A DNA stretch of 64,000 bases from an uncultured Gellertiella sp. (GCF_963457605.1 NZ_OY735139.1:2820001-2884000); one strand, 5' to 3'; positions 42,177-51,708 are shown, counted from the stretch's first letter. Numbers and translations are program-made. The notes: generated from the sequence alone by a model not told the origin.

Positions 42177-44600
42177 ATGAACCAGATGACCCACACCGAC
42201 ATCACCACTGCCGCAAGCCTGCGGGAGGCCGCTGCACGCGCCGCACGGGCGATACCGCCGGCATGGCCGCTGAATGCGACCGTTGCCGTCAACCCTTTTG
42301 CCGGACAGTCCCATCTGTCGATCACCCGGACGGCCGGCCTGCTGGAACGGCTGACGGGCGAACGCCTGTTCATGCCGCGGCAATGGTATCTGGACCGGAT
42401 CCGCAATGGCACGGTCGCGCCGGAAGATCTGGCCGAAGCCCTGGAAAGGGGCGATGCCCTCAGCCTCTGGCACGGCACCGGGCAGGCCGGGGAGACAGGC
42501 GGGCAGGCAACAGCGCCGCAAGGCCTTCCCGACATGGCCACACTGGCGCGCGATGCCAGCGGAACCGATTGGCCGCGACTTGTCCTCGATTGGATATCGG
42601 GCTTTGCGGCCGGCTATTTCGACGAGGGGCAGGCCCTCTGGGCGGCTCCCCGCGGAAAGAGCCTCTTTGCCGCCTGGCGGCTGCATGCCGTGCATGACCT
42701 GTCTCCCGAGATTGCCGGTTTGACCGGCTTCTGCGCCGATGTCGCCGACCTGCCGCTGACGGCCAGCGACGTCCTCACCCATGCCGGCACCTGCCTTGGC
42801 CTGGACGGTGATCCCGGCACCTATTTCCACAAGCTGCTTCTCGAGTTGGGCGGATACGCCCAATATGCGCGCCAGCTGATGTTTTCGGCGGCGCGGGACG
42901 GGTCGGTGGACGAAACGCTGCTGGATCTGCTGGCGGTTCGGCTTGTCCATGAACTGTGCCTGTTCAAACGATATGAGGGCGTGGTCTCGAAACCGTGGAC
43001 AGAGGCGCTGGCCGCCCACAGGGCGGATCCCTGTCCCGGTCCGGACCTGCGGCTGGACGCCGCGCTGCAGGAGGCTGTCGAAAATGCCGCCGCACGCACC
43101 CTTCTCACCGGTCTGGAATGGTCGGCCCTGTCGCACAGCCTGAACAGGGACGCGGCGAGCCAGGGGCCAGATCTACAGGCGGCCTTCTGCATTGATGTGC
43201 GCTCGGAAGTCTTTCGCAGGGCGCTGGAGACGACCGACACCGGCATTGCGACGATCGGATTTGCAGGGTTCTTCGGTCTTGGTGTGGCGCATTGCGGCCC
43301 GGGTTCCGATGTCGTCGAACATCGTCTGCCGGTGCTCTTGCCGGCCGGGCGTTTTTCCTGCGCCGAAGTCAGCAAGCAGGACGACCGTTCCATCCGCCTG
43401 AGGTCCCGGGCGGTGCGGGCCTTCGGGCGGTTCCGGCAGGCAGCCGTGTCCTGCTTCGCCTTTGTCGAGGCGATGGGACCTGTCTATGCCGGAAAGCTTT
43501 TGGCTGGAAGCTTCGGCCTCGCGGGAAGCACGTCCCCCGGCCCAAGGCCAGTGTTCCGGGTGGAGCTTCCTCCTGAAGAGCGCGTCGCCGCCGCAGAGGC
43601 CGTGCTTCGCGCGATGTCGCTGACCGAAGGCTTTGCCCGATTGGTGCTTCTCGCCGGGCATGGTGCCACCAGCGCAAACAACCCCTTCCTCAGCGCCTTG
43701 CAATGCGGTGCCTGTGGAGGGCATGCCGGGGATGTCAATGCCCGCCTGCTTGCCAGCCTGCTGAACGATCCGCAGACCCGGCAGGGACTTGCCGAACGCG
43801 GCATCCTCATCCCACGTGACACCCTGTTCCTCGCCGGCCTGCATGATACCACCACGGACCATGTGGAACTGTTCAGCGGGGACGTGCAGGGGGCGGCGCA
43901 TGAGGCGGAGATTACCCGTCTGCGGGGGCATCTTGAGGCCGCAGGGCGGCTTGCGCGCGCGGAAAGGGCAAAACGCCTTCCTCGCGGCAGCGAGGGCAAG
44001 CTGGCATCCCGCAGTCGCGACTGGGCCGAAATCCGGCCGGAATGGGCTCTTGCGGGATGCAACTCCTTTATCGCCGCACCCCGGTCGCTGACTGTCGGCA
44101 AATCGCTGGAGGGCCGCAGCTTCCTGCATGATTATGTCTGGCAGAAGGACGAGGCCTTCAAGGTGCTGGAACTGATACTGACCGCCCCCGTCGTGGTGGC
44201 AAGCTGGATCAATCTGCAGTATTTCGGGTCCACGACGATGCCCCGCCTGTTCGGATCGGGCAACAAGCTGCTCCACAATGTGGTGGGCGGAATCGGTGTG
44301 GTGGAAGGCAATGGCGGTGTTCTGCGGACCGGTCTTGCCTGGCAATCGGTGCATGATGGCAAAAGCCTGCGGCACGAACCCTTGCGGCTGACGGTCATCA
44401 TCGCGGCCCCCGAATGGGCCATCACCGACATCCTGGCCCGGCACCCCGACATAAAGGCCCTGTTCGACAACGACTGGCTCAGACTCTGTGCCCTCGGCGA
44501 GAACGGCACCCCAAGCCGACGCTATATGGGTGACCTGCGGTGGAAGGACGTCAACACCGACCTCGCAAAAGACCTGCGGCCCCATCGGGAGGCAGCATGA
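42177..44600 (+). CDS. dabA: DabA, zinc subunit of the DAB inorganic carbon transporter (DUF2309)
   Basis: 807-residue DUF2309 protein, resembling a beta-carbonic anhydrase active site. Zinc and acid residues known from Halothiobacillus DabA have clear partners here: Cys338 and Asp340 in AAFCIDVRSE, His495 in LAGHGATSANNP and Cys510 in LQCGACGG. The 15-residue His-Cys spacing matches the published protein. Other family marks are WPLNATVAVNPFAGQ and FVIWQKDEAFKVLELILTAP-like segments (LHDYVWQKDEAFKVLE). The ATG is preceded by AAGGA, and dabB ends two bases before, so translation is coupled. DAB systems are best known from autotrophs and some heterotrophs that need extra CO2. The earlier open frame upstream is an overlap with dabB and is not used. 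Confidence 0.93.
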   Translation: MNQMTHTDITTAASLREAAARAARAIPPAWPLNATVAVNPFAGQSHLSITRTAGLLERLTGERLFMPRQWYLDRIRNGTVAPEDLAEALERGDALSLWHGTGQAGETGGQATAPQGLPDMATLARDASGTDWPRLVLDWISGFAAGYFDEGQALWAAPRGKSLFAAWRLHAVHDLSPEIAGLTGFCADVADLPLTASDVLTHAGTCLGLDGDPGTYFHKLLLELGGYAQYARQLMFSAARDGSVDETLLDLLAVRLVHELCLFKRYEGVVSKPWTEALAAHRADPCPGPDLRLDAALQEAVENAAARTLLTGLEWSALSHSLNRDAASQGPDLQAAFCIDVRSEVFRRALETTDTGIATIGFAGFFGLGVAHCGPGSDVVEHRLPVLLPAGRFSCAEVSKQDDRSIRLRSRAVRAFGRFRQAAVSCFAFVEAMGPVYAGKLLAGSFGLAGSTSPGPRPVFRVELPPEERVAAAEAVLRAMSLTEGFARLVLLAGHGATSANNPFLSALQCGACGGHAGDVNARLLASLLNDPQTRQGLAERGILIPRDTLFLAGLHDTTTDHVELFSGDVQGAAHEAEITRLRGHLEAAGRLARAERAKRLPRGSEGKLASRSRDWAEIRPEWALAGCNSFIAAPRSLTVGKSLEGRSFLHDYVWQKDEAFKVLELILTAPVVVASWINLQYFGSTTMPRLFGSGNKLLHNVVGGIGVVEGNGGVLRTGLAWQSVHDGKSLRHEPLRLTVIIAAPEWAITDILARHPDIKALFDNDWLRLCALGENGTPSRRYMGDLRWKDVNTDLAKDLRPHREAA

Positions 44601-45009
44601 CACAGCAGGAAAGGCAACCCTCAAGTGACCTGCCGGCAACCATACATGATGCTGATATATGCTGGAGATCGAGAGCAAAAGCAGTAAACACCTGAACCAG
44701 CCAGGCGCACTGGGCAGAATAAGCCACCCTGGCCCAAGCCAAAGCTGCTCTGCGCGAACTCGGCTTCAAGGATGGCGAGTTCGCCAGCCTGCACGACTGG
44801 ATCAACCAGCGCCCGGGGGAAGTGCCCACAGCGCTGGAGACAGACGACCCCTTCCATGCAAAATTCCGGGATGCCCTGTCAGGGAAAAGCATGTCCACGT
44901 CCTGCCGCTCTCAAGGTAATCGCGCGGCAGGCGTTCGACAGGTGCGACGCGGCAGCGTTTTGTCCGGCGGACGCCCAACACAGAAGAATAAAAAAATACA
45001 AAGGGTTGA
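44601..45009. other. 409-base region behind dabA with a possible gene remnant
   Basis: No intact gene. From about 44723 to 44900 a forward frame without a start codon encodes ATLAQAKAALRELGFKDGE and WINQRPGEVPTALETDDPF, which reads like real protein. A second frame upstream (MLEIESKSSKHLNQ from 44659) could be its lost start after a frameshift. A tiny 32-codon frame also opens at the dabA stop (ATGA). The rest is non-coding up to the tRNA. Treat it as a probable decayed small gene. Confidence 0.3.
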
Positions 45010-45084
45010 TGGTGCTGCGAGAGAGGATTGAACTCTCGACCTCACCCTTACCAAGGGTGTGCTCTACCACTGAGCTACCGCAGC
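45010..45084 (-). tRNA. tRNA-Thr (GGT)
   Basis: 75 bases including an encoded CCA end. Acceptor arm GCTGCGG pairs with the 3' part CGCAGC. The D-arm is AGCTCAGTGGTAGAGC. The anticodon stem CACCC/GGGTG holds the loop TTGGTAA, so the anticodon is GGT, reading threonine codons ACC/ACT. The T-arm ends GAGAGTTCAATCCTCTC, as in tRNAs. All arms fold. Reads toward dabA. Confidence 0.93.
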
Positions 45085-45310
45085 ATTCGTCCGGGGCCGG
45101 GCTGGATTTGACAGCCGTGCCTCAGCGAGCGAGGCGGCTAATGCCACAGGATTCGGGGGAGTGCAAGCCGCAATTTCATCTTCTTTGGTCTGCCCCGTGA
45201 AAAGACGCTTCGGGTGGCTGCGAAAATCGGGTAACGAGGGGGCTTGAGGTCAGGGCTGGCGCTGTTGCGTGGCAAGGCCTTGCGGGCAAATCGGATCGAG
45301 GCAGGCGGAC

Positions 45311-45550
45311 ATGAGCGAGCGACAGGACGAGAAGCCGGAAAAATCCGCGGGCACGGCAAGCCAGGCCCCGCGCGGCCCGACACCGACGGAGTACCGGCTG
45401 GCGCGGGCGGCGGAAAAGCTGCGGGAAAATCTCGGACGCCGCAAGGCGCAGACCCGGGCGCGGCGCAAGGGCGAGGCGGAAACCGGCATCGGCCTTCCCG
45501 CCGCCCGCGTTGCCGGCGAGACCTCGGGCGAAGAGGGCGTGGACGACTGA
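45311..45550 (+). CDS. small charged conserved hypothetical protein
   Basis: 79 residues, highly charged (RLARAAEKLRENLGRRKAQT then RARRKGEAETG) with an acidic end (ETSGEEGVDD). No signal, no membrane segment, no named domain. It is typical of short rhizobial proteins near murA. The ATG follows a plausible site in an upstream gap; an earlier in-frame ATG at 45269 adds 14 residues. Function unknown. Confidence 0.55.
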   Translation: MSERQDEKPEKSAGTASQAPRGPTPTEYRLARAAEKLRENLGRRKAQTRARRKGEAETGIGLPAARVAGETSGEEGVDD

Positions 45551-45912
45551 TGCCCGTTTGTCCGTTCTGTGTGCCGGGTCCTGAAGGCATCGCCCTTGAA
45601 AAGCAGCATTTGGCGGCAAAGAGCGGCATCCTGAGCATGCCGCGCAAGAGCGTAAAGCCGGGGGATCTGAAAGATCGCGATACGGCTGAACAATAAGCGC
45701 GGCCGCGAATTGAAGGCTTTTCGATTCTCGTCTAAAGCATGACGCGCGAAAAGGGCTCGAACGGCCCTGCATGCCCCCTGGCTTGCAGGGCTTGCGGGAC
45801 CGGATCGCGGCAAAAGTGGATTATTCAACGCGTGGGCGGGCAAGTGCCGCCCATTCAGGCCCGGCCCTTGCGCCCGGGATCACGAACGGGCCGTCAGGCC
45901 CTGGGGAACAAC
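45551..45912. other. 362-base region upstream of murA
   Basis: Mostly non-coding. A 48-codon frame from 45550 with a CPFC motif overlaps the previous stop, but is not convincing as a gene. Around 45735-45760 the words AAGCATGACGCGCGAAAAG resemble a common rhizobial intergenic repeat. The rest likely holds the murA promoter. Confidence 0.35.
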
Positions 45913-47205
45913 ATGGATCGTATCAGAATCATCGGCGGCAACGAACTCAATGGCACCATCCCGATTTCCGGTGCCAAGAATGCTGCCCTGCCGCTGATGA
46001 TCGCCTCGCTTCTGACCAGCGATACGCTGACGCTGGAAAATGTGCCGCATCTTGCCGATGTCGAGCAGCTGATCCGCATCCTCGGCAATCACGGCGTCGA
46101 TATCTCCGTCAATGGCCGGCGCGAACGGCAGGGCGAAAGCTATTCGCGCACCGTGCATTTCACCTGCCGCACCATCGTCGATACCACCGCGCCCTATGAA
46201 CTGGTGTCGAAGATGCGGGCGAGCTTCTGGGTAATCGGTCCGCTGCTGGCGCGTGAGGGCCGGGCCCGGGTGTCGCTGCCGGGCGGCTGCGCCATCGGCA
46301 CGCGGCCGGTCGACCTGTTCATCGAGGGCCTGGCGGCGCTCGGGGCCACCATGGAAATCGATGGCGGCTATATCAATGCCACCGCGCCGAAGGGCGGGCT
46401 GGTCGGGGCGCGCTACACCTTCCCGAAGGTTTCGGTCGGGGCCACCCATGTCATGCTGATGGCGGCCTCGCTGGCGCGCGGCACGACGGTAATCGGCAAT
46501 GCGGCGCGCGAACCGGAAGTGGTCGATCTTGCCGATTGCCTGAATGCCATGGGCGCAAGGATCTCCGGCGCCGGCACCAGCACCATCACCATCGAAGGTG
46601 TTGCCACGCTGTCGGGTGCCCGCCACCGGGTGTTGCCGGATCGCATCGAGACCGGCACTTATGCCATGGCGGTTGCCATGACCGGCGGCGACGTGACGCT
46701 CGAGGGCACCCGCGCCGATCTTCTCGAAACCGCGCTGGAGGCCATCCGCCGCGCCGGTGCCGAGGTGACATCGACAGCCACGGGCATCCGCATCGTCCGC
46801 CATGGCGGCGTCATCAAGCCGGTGGATGTGGTGACCGACCCGTTCCCGGGCTTCCCGACCGACCTGCAGGCGCAATTCATGGCGCTGATGACCCGCTCGG
46901 CAGGGGTCTCCCACATTACTGAAACCATCTTTGAAAACCGCTTCATGCATGTGCAGGAACTGGCGCGGCTGGGGGCGCGGATCTCGCTGTCCGGCCAGAC
47001 GGCCAAGATCGAGGGCGTCGAACGGTTGCGCGGTGCGCCGGTGATGGCGACCGATCTGCGCGCTTCGGTGTCGCTTGTTATCGCCGGGCTGGTGGCTGAA
47101 GGCGAAACCATGGTGTCGCGCGTCTACCATCTGGACCGCGGTTTCGAACGGCTGGAGGAAAAGCTCACCCGCTGCGGCGCACATGTCGAGCGTGTCAGCG
47201 ACTGA
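45913..47205 (+). CDS. murA: UDP-N-acetylglucosamine 1-carboxyvinyltransferase
   Basis: 430 residues, the first committed enzyme of peptidoglycan synthesis, transferring enolpyruvate from PEP to UDP-GlcNAc in the cytosol. The start [20 protein letters not shown] and the catalytic Cys126 in [11 protein letters not shown] (fosfomycin target) are visible. Domain repeats include [18 protein letters not shown] and [17 protein letters not shown], and the end [16 protein letters not shown] fits. The conserved core begins at the chosen ATG. murA heads the conserved block that continues with DUF2948 and hisD. Confidence 0.96.
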   Translation: MDRIRIIGGNELNGTIPISGAKNAALPLMIASLLTSDTLTLENVPHLADVEQLIRILGNHGVDISVNGRRERQGESYSRTVHFTCRTIVDTTAPYELVSKMRASFWVIGPLLAREGRARVSLPGGCAIGTRPVDLFIEGLAALGATMEIDGGYINATAPKGGLVGARYTFPKVSVGATHVMLMAASLARGTTVIGNAAREPEVVDLADCLNAMGARISGAGTSTITIEGVATLSGARHRVLPDRIETGTYAMAVAMTGGDVTLEGTRADLLETALEAIRRAGAEVTSTATGIRIVRHGGVIKPVDVVTDPFPGFPTDLQAQFMALMTRSAGVSHITETIFENRFMHVQELARLGARISLSGQTAKIEGVERLRGAPVMATDLRASVSLVIAGLVAEGETMVSRVYHLDRGFERLEEKLTRCGAHVERVSD

Positions 47206-47358
47206 GGAGGCGGGCCTGCTTCCTGGTACTGCGCTCCCGCCATGCCCGGAAGATTGGACAGTTGGCTGCCGCGGCACTGGTTTTTTGCGCTGCAACATCC
47301 TATGTCGGGGTGGACGAGCGGACTTGATGTCCCGCCCCTGCAACCGGAACGAAGCTGA

Positions 47359-47799
47359 ATGAGCGGATTGAAGCTGCTGGCCCTTGATACCGATGATCTT
47401 GCGATCCTGTCTGCCCATGTGCAGGACGGGGTGCTGAAGGTCGGCGACCTCGAATTTGCGGCACGCACCGGTGTTTTCACCATGGTCCTGAACCGCTTCG
47501 TCTGGGAAGAGGCGAAGGAACGGGCCGCAGCCTTTGAGCGCCGCCGGGCAGTGCTGATCTTCAAGCGGGTGCGCGCGGTGCGCAGCATCGGCTTTTCGCG
47601 GTCGAACCGGGCGTCGGTTCTGGCACTGCTGGCGTTGAAATTCACCCCGGCGGGCGAGGGGCCGGAAGGGCAGCTGGAATTGCTGCTGGCCGGCGGCGCC
47701 ACGATAGTACTCGATGTGGAATGTATTGAAGGACAGCTTGCGGATACCGGCGGCGCGTGGGAAACCACAAGCAGGCCCCGGCATCCGCTGGATGGCTGA
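47359..47799 (+). CDS. DUF2948 family protein
   Basis: 146 residues. Opening SGLKLLALDTDDLAILSAHVQDGVLKVGDL and NRFVWEEAKER are characteristic of the alphaproteobacterial DUF2948 family, whose members sit between murA and hisD. No catalytic residues known. The gene ends 50 bases before a half-copy of the mosaic repeat. Function unknown; conserved genomic position suggests a housekeeping link. Confidence 0.8.
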   Translation: MSGLKLLALDTDDLAILSAHVQDGVLKVGDLEFAARTGVFTMVLNRFVWEEAKERAAAFERRRAVLIFKRVRAVRSIGFSRSNRASVLALLALKFTPAGEGPEGQLELLLAGGATIVLDVECIEGQLADTGGAWETTSRPRHPLDG

Positions 47800-47847
47800 T
47801 TCAGGGGCAAAAGGGTCCCTCCGGCCTGTCCGGAGGATTGGAGCTGG

Positions 47848-47880
47848 AGCCTGTCCGGTTCGATGTGAACCAGACAGGCT
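47848..47880. repeat. partial RIME-like repeat (first palindrome only)
   Basis: Hairpin AGCCTGTCCGGTTC / GAACCAGACAGGCT with a short loop; the core CTGTC-GGTTC...GAACCAGACAG equals the first palindrome of the full copies. The second palindrome is absent. Lies between DUF2948 and hisD. Confidence 0.7.
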
Positions 47881-47908
47881 ATGACGGGTAAGCGGGGACG
47901 AGTGCGAC

Positions 47909-49207
47909 GTGGCGATCTGGCTTGATCAGGCAGCGGGTGATTTCGAGGCGCGGTTTGCGGCATTCCTGACGACGAAACGGGAAGTTTCGCAGGACGTGAA
48001 CGCGACGGTCAAGGCAATCATCGACGATGTGCGCGAACGGGGCGACAGAGCCCTTGCCGATTATACGCTGCGGTTCGATGCGCTGGATTTTGGCCAGGTG
48101 CCGATGCGTGTCACGGCAGCCGAGCTTGATGCCGCCTATGCCTCGGTCGATCCCGACATCATCGCGGCGCTGGAACTTGCCGCAAAGCGCATCGAGAGCC
48201 ACCACGCCCGGCAAATGCCGAAGGATGATCTCTACGAGGATGCGCTGGGCGTCGTCCTTGGCTCGCGCTGGAGCGCGATTGATGCCGTTGGCATCTATGT
48301 GCCCGGGGGCACGGCAAGCTATCCAAGCTCGGTGCTGATGAATGCGGTCCCGGCCCGTGTCGCGGGCGTGCCGCGCATCGTCATGGTGGTTCCGGCGCTG
48401 AAAGGCGCGATCAACCCGGCGGTGCTGGCGGCGGCAAGGATTGCCGGTGTCACGGAAATCTACCGGATCGGCGGCGCGCAGGCGGTGGCAGCGCTCGCCT
48501 ATGGCACCGAGACCATCAGGCCCGTCTACAAGATCACCGGCCCCGGCAATGCCTATGTGGCCGCCGCCAAGCGCCAGGTGTTCGGCATCGTCGGCATCGA
48601 CATGATCGCCGGGCCCTCGGAAGTGCTCGTCATCGCCGATGGCAACAATGACCCGGACTGGATTGCCGCCGACCTGCTTGCCCAGGCTGAGCATGACGAG
48701 GGCGCACAGGCGATCCTGCTCACCGATGACGCGGATTTCGGCAAGGCGGTGGAACAGGCCGTCGAACGGCAATTGCAGACCCTGTCGCGCAGCGACACCG
48801 CCCGGGCAAGCTGGCGCGATTTCGGCGCAATCATCAAGGTGCGCGATCTCAAGGACGGCATGCCGCTTGCCAACCGCATCGCCGCCGAACATCTGGAACT
48901 GGCGATGGAAGATCCCGAACCCTTCATCGCCGGCATCCGCAATGCCGGGGCGATCTTCGTCGGCCGCCATACGCCGGAAGTGATCGGCGATTATGTCGGC
49001 GGTTCCAACCATGTGCTGCCGACGGCCCGCTCGGCGCGCTTTTCCTCCGGCCTGTCGGTGCTGGATTTCGTCAAGCGCACCTCGATCCTGCGGCTCGGGG
49101 CCGAACAGCTGAAGGCACTGGCCCCCGCCGCCATCACGCTTGCCCGCTGCGAGGGGCTGGATGCGCATGCGCGATCCGTCTCCATCCGCGTCAACCGGGA
49201 GGATTGA
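47909..49207 (+). CDS. hisD: histidinol dehydrogenase
   Basis: 432 residues, the last two oxidation steps of histidine synthesis (histidinol to histidine), zinc-dependent, NAD+-using. Visible: GWSAIDAVGIYVPGGTASYPSSVLMN-type segment (reads SRWSAIDAVGIYVPGG), YRIGGAQAVAALAYG, DMIAGPSEVLVIAD, AQAEHDEGAQAILLT and YVGGSNHVLPTA. The start codon is GTG. It overlaps in transcription with the UPF0262 gene 3 bases downstream; the two are surely co-transcribed. Confidence 0.95.
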   Translation: MAIWLDQAAGDFEARFAAFLTTKREVSQDVNATVKAIIDDVRERGDRALADYTLRFDALDFGQVPMRVTAAELDAAYASVDPDIIAALELAAKRIESHHARQMPKDDLYEDALGVVLGSRWSAIDAVGIYVPGGTASYPSSVLMNAVPARVAGVPRIVMVVPALKGAINPAVLAAARIAGVTEIYRIGGAQAVAALAYGTETIRPVYKITGPGNAYVAAAKRQVFGIVGIDMIAGPSEVLVIADGNNDPDWIAADLLAQAEHDEGAQAILLTDDADFGKAVEQAVERQLQTLSRSDTARASWRDFGAIIKVRDLKDGMPLANRIAAEHLELAMEDPEPFIAGIRNAGAIFVGRHTPEVIGDYVGGSNHVLPTARSARFSSGLSVLDFVKRTSILRLGAEQLKALAPAAITLARCEGLDAHARSVSIRVNRED

Positions 49208-49210
49208 ACC

Positions 49211-49687
49211 ATGAGCGCAAAGGGTGTCCATCGGCTGTGCGATGTCATCCTCGACGAGACCATCGGTCGCTCGACGCCCGACGTGGAGCATGAGCGGGCG
49301 GTCGCGATCTTCGACCTGATCGAGGAAAACAGTTTCGAGCCGCAGGGTCATCCCGGCGGCCCCTACCGGCTGTCGCTGTCGCTGGTCGATTCCAGGCTGG
49401 TCTTCGGCATCAAGACCGAGGCGGGCGAGGATGTCGCGACCCATATCCTGTCGCTGACGCCGTTTCGCCGGATCATCAAGGACTATTTCATGATCTGCGA
49501 GAGCTATTACGAGGCGATCCGCTCTTCGACGCCAAGCCAGATCGAGGCGATCGACATGGGCAGGCGCGGCATCCACAACGAGGGTTCGCAGACGCTGATG
49601 GACCGGCTGGAGGGCAAGATCCGAATCGATTTCGACACCGCCCGGCGACTGTTCACGCTGGTCTGCGTGCTCTACTGGCGCGGTTAG
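49211..49687 (+). CDS. UPF0262 family protein
   Basis: 158 residues. [19 protein letters not shown] and [20 protein letters not shown] match the rhizobial UPF0262 family, found directly behind hisD. No catalytic motif known. Starts 3 bases behind hisD and ends 7 bases before the phosphatase gene, so part of the same operon. Confidence 0.82.
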   Translation: MSAKGVHRLCDVILDETIGRSTPDVEHERAVAIFDLIEENSFEPQGHPGGPYRLSLSLVDSRLVFGIKTEAGEDVATHILSLTPFRRIIKDYFMICESYYEAIRSSTPSQIEAIDMGRRGIHNEGSQTLMDRLEGKIRIDFDTARRLFTLVCVLYWRG

Positions 49688-49694
49688 AGACCCC

Positions 49695-50183
49695 ATGGAA
49701 AACCCGGTGCCCGGCGCGCCTTTTTCGCCCGAGGCCGCAAGGAGGCCGGGGGCGGTGCTGTTCATGTGCGCCATGAACGTAATCCGCTCGCCGATGGCCG
49801 AGGCCATTGCCCGCTCGCTGCTGCCGGGCGTCTATATCGCGTCAGCCGGGGTCCGGCGGGGGGAGAGGGATGCCTTTGTCGACGTGGTGCTGGAGGAAAT
49901 CGGCCTGTCGCTCGGCAAGCGCCAGCCGCAGGTGCTGGACGAACTCGAGGACGACTATTTCGACCTCGTCGTGACGCTCTCGCCGGAAGCCCATCACCAG
50001 GCGCTGGAACTCACCCGCTCCAGTGCGGTCGAGGTGATCTACTGGCCGGTTCAGGACCCGACCGTGGTGCAGGGAACGCGCGAGCAGATGCTCGACGCCT
50101 ACCGCGAGGTGCGCGACTATCTCGCCCGCATGATCCGGCAGCGCTTTCAACTGGCGGCACCAGCGCCACAGGGGCCGGGCTAA
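49695..50183 (+). CDS. low-molecular-weight protein-tyrosine-phosphatase-like protein
   Basis: 162 residues. The phosphate loop is intact: CAMNVIRSP supplies Cys-x5-Arg, and a later DP pair (PVQDPTVVQG) supplies the general acid region, as in LMW-PTP and arsenate-reductase-like enzymes. Cytosolic by absence of a signal. Its place between UPF0262 and infA is typical of Rhizobiales. Target unknown. Confidence 0.85.
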   Translation: MENPVPGAPFSPEAARRPGAVLFMCAMNVIRSPMAEAIARSLLPGVYIASAGVRRGERDAFVDVVLEEIGLSLGKRQPQVLDELEDDYFDLVVTLSPEAHHQALELTRSSAVEVIYWPVQDPTVVQGTREQMLDAYREVRDYLARMIRQRFQLAAPAPQGPG

Positions 50184-50310
50184 TCCGTCGATTCATCTCA
50201 AGAAAGGCAATCTGCAAGGTTCACAAACCCCTGCCGATTGTGTAGTTTCCGCAAAATTTTTATGTGCTGCGCCCCGGAGCGCCGCTACTCCAAAGGAAGA
50301 CATCGTCTAA

Positions 50311-50529
50311 ATGGCAAAAGAAGAAGTTCTCGAATTCCCCGGTATCGTCACCGAATTGCTGCCGAATGCGACCTTTCGCGTCAAGCTTGAAAATGAGCAT
50401 GAGATCATTGCCCATACCGCTGGCCGCATGCGCAAGAACCGCATCCGGGTTCTCGCCGGCGACAAGGTTCTGGTGGAAATGACCCCCTACGACCTCACCA
50501 AGGGCCGCATCACCTACCGCTTCAAGTAA
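50311..50529 (+). CDS. infA: translation initiation factor IF-1
   Basis: 72 residues, a single S1/OB domain: [39 protein letters not shown] and [10 protein letters not shown]. Binds the 30S A site during initiation. Preceded by its own 127-base gap, probably with a promoter. Confidence 0.96.
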   Translation: MAKEEVLEFPGIVTELLPNATFRVKLENEHEIIAHTAGRMRKNRIRVLAGDKVLVEMTPYDLTKGRITYRFK

Positions 50530-50557
50530 GCGTGCTCCGACATCTGGATCAAAGCCC

Positions 50558-51175
50558 GTGCTGAAACAGAAGCTCATCCTGGCCTCAGGGTCGCCGCGCC
50601 GCCTCGACCTCCTGAAGCAGATCGGGATCGAGCCCGCGCGGCTGATGCCGATGGATCTCGATGAAACGCCCAAAAAGGCCGAGCATCCCCGTTCGCTGGC
50701 GCGCCGGCTGAGCGGCGAAAAGGCGGAAGCGGCGATGTCGGCGCTGAAGGGCGATCCGGCCTGGCGCGATTGTTTCGTGCTGGCTGCCGATACGGTGGTG
50801 GCCGTCGGTCGCCGCATTCTCGGCAAGGCCGAATTTGCCGACGAGGCCCGCGCCGCCCTGCATCTGCTCTCCGGCCGCAGCCACTGGGTCTATACCGGCG
50901 TCTGCGTCATCACCCCTTCCGGGCTGGCACGCCAGAAGGTGGTGGAAACCAAGGTTCGTTTCAAGCGCCTGTCGCGCAAGGAAATCGACACCTATGTCGC
51001 CTCCAGCCAGTGGCACGGCAAGGCGGGTGCCTACGGCATCCAGGGCATCGCCGGGGTCTTCGTGCAGAAACTCTCGGGCTCCTATACCAATGTCGTCGGC
51101 CTGCCGCTGTTTGAAACCGCCCAGATGCTCGGCGGCGAGGGCTTTGACGTGATGGCCGGCTGGATGGAAGCCTGA
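50558..51175 (+). CDS. maf: Maf family nucleotide pyrophosphatase
   Basis: 205 residues, hydrolysing non-canonical nucleoside triphosphates (house-cleaning). Core motifs: ASGSPRRLDLLKQIG, SGEKAEAA, LAADTVVAVGRRIL and GKAGAYGIQGIAGVFV. The start is GTG, 29 bases behind infA. YacG follows 4 bases downstream, a conserved rhizobial order. Confidence 0.93.
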   Translation: MLKQKLILASGSPRRLDLLKQIGIEPARLMPMDLDETPKKAEHPRSLARRLSGEKAEAAMSALKGDPAWRDCFVLAADTVVAVGRRILGKAEFADEARAALHLLSGRSHWVYTGVCVITPSGLARQKVVETKVRFKRLSRKEIDTYVASSQWHGKAGAYGIQGIAGVFVQKLSGSYTNVVGLPLFETAQMLGGEGFDVMAGWMEA

Positions 51176-51179
51176 AGCG

Positions 51180-51389
51180 ATGACGAAACCGACCTCTTCC
51201 AGCGCGAAAGTCGAGCCGCTGCGCAAACCCATGCCCTGCCCGGAATGCAAGCGGCCCTCGCAGCGTGATCACTATCCCTTCTGTTCGGAGCGCTGCCGAA
51301 ACCTCGACCTGTCGCGCTGGCTGTCCGGTGCCTATGCCATTCCCGTTGCCGAAGACGAGAGCCGGGCCGAGCCTGACGACGGGCTTTGA
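51180..51389 (+). CDS. yacG: DNA gyrase inhibitor YacG
   Basis: 69 residues with one zinc-binding site: MPCPECKRPSQRD and FCSERCRNLDLSRWLSG supply Cys20, Cys23, Cys35 and Cys39, the YacG fingerprint. Binds the GyrB C-terminal region in E. coli. Tightly behind maf. Confidence 0.9.
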   Translation: MTKPTSSSAKVEPLRKPMPCPECKRPSQRDHYPFCSERCRNLDLSRWLSGAYAIPVAEDESRAEPDDGL

Positions 51390-51632
51390 CGGCTTTTCCT
51401 ACAAAAATGCCGGTCCCGTGCCGTTCGTGTCCGCGTCAGGATTTTGTCGTTTCCGACCAAGGGCATAGACTTTTGCAAGGCGGCGGACGGAAGAATAATT
51501 TTCTTTGAAAAAAGTCTTCCGGGGTGCTGGACATGCCCGAACAAGATGTTATAACCCCGCTCGCTCCGGGGGAAACAAACCCCCGAGGTCATCACCAAAA
51601 TGACCGCACGGCTTTCACATGAAAGCCCGGAT

Positions 51633-51708
51633 GCCCGGATAGCTCAGTTGGTAGAGCAGCGGATTGAAAATCCGCGTGTCGGTGGTTCAAATCCGCCTCC
51701 GGGCACCA
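51633..51708 (+). tRNA. tRNA-Phe (GAA)
   Basis: 76 bases with encoded CCA. Acceptor arm GCCCGGA/TCCGGGC pairs. The D-arm is AGCTCAGTTGGTAGAGC. The anticodon stem GCGGA/TCCGC holds loop TTGAAAA, so the anticodon is GAA. The T-arm is GGTGGTTCAAATCCGCC. Stands alone between yacG and a phosphotransacetylase gene. Confidence 0.97.

Noticed and set aside
45010-45084. Reading the tRNA as another isotype from its acceptor arm
   Set aside because: Anticodon loop TTGGTAA is clear, giving GGT (Thr).
45550-45696. 48-codon frame with CPFC motif after the small charged gene
   Set aside because: One CxxC pair only, no helix or homologue, and it overlaps repeat-like intergenic sequence; support too weak to call a gene.
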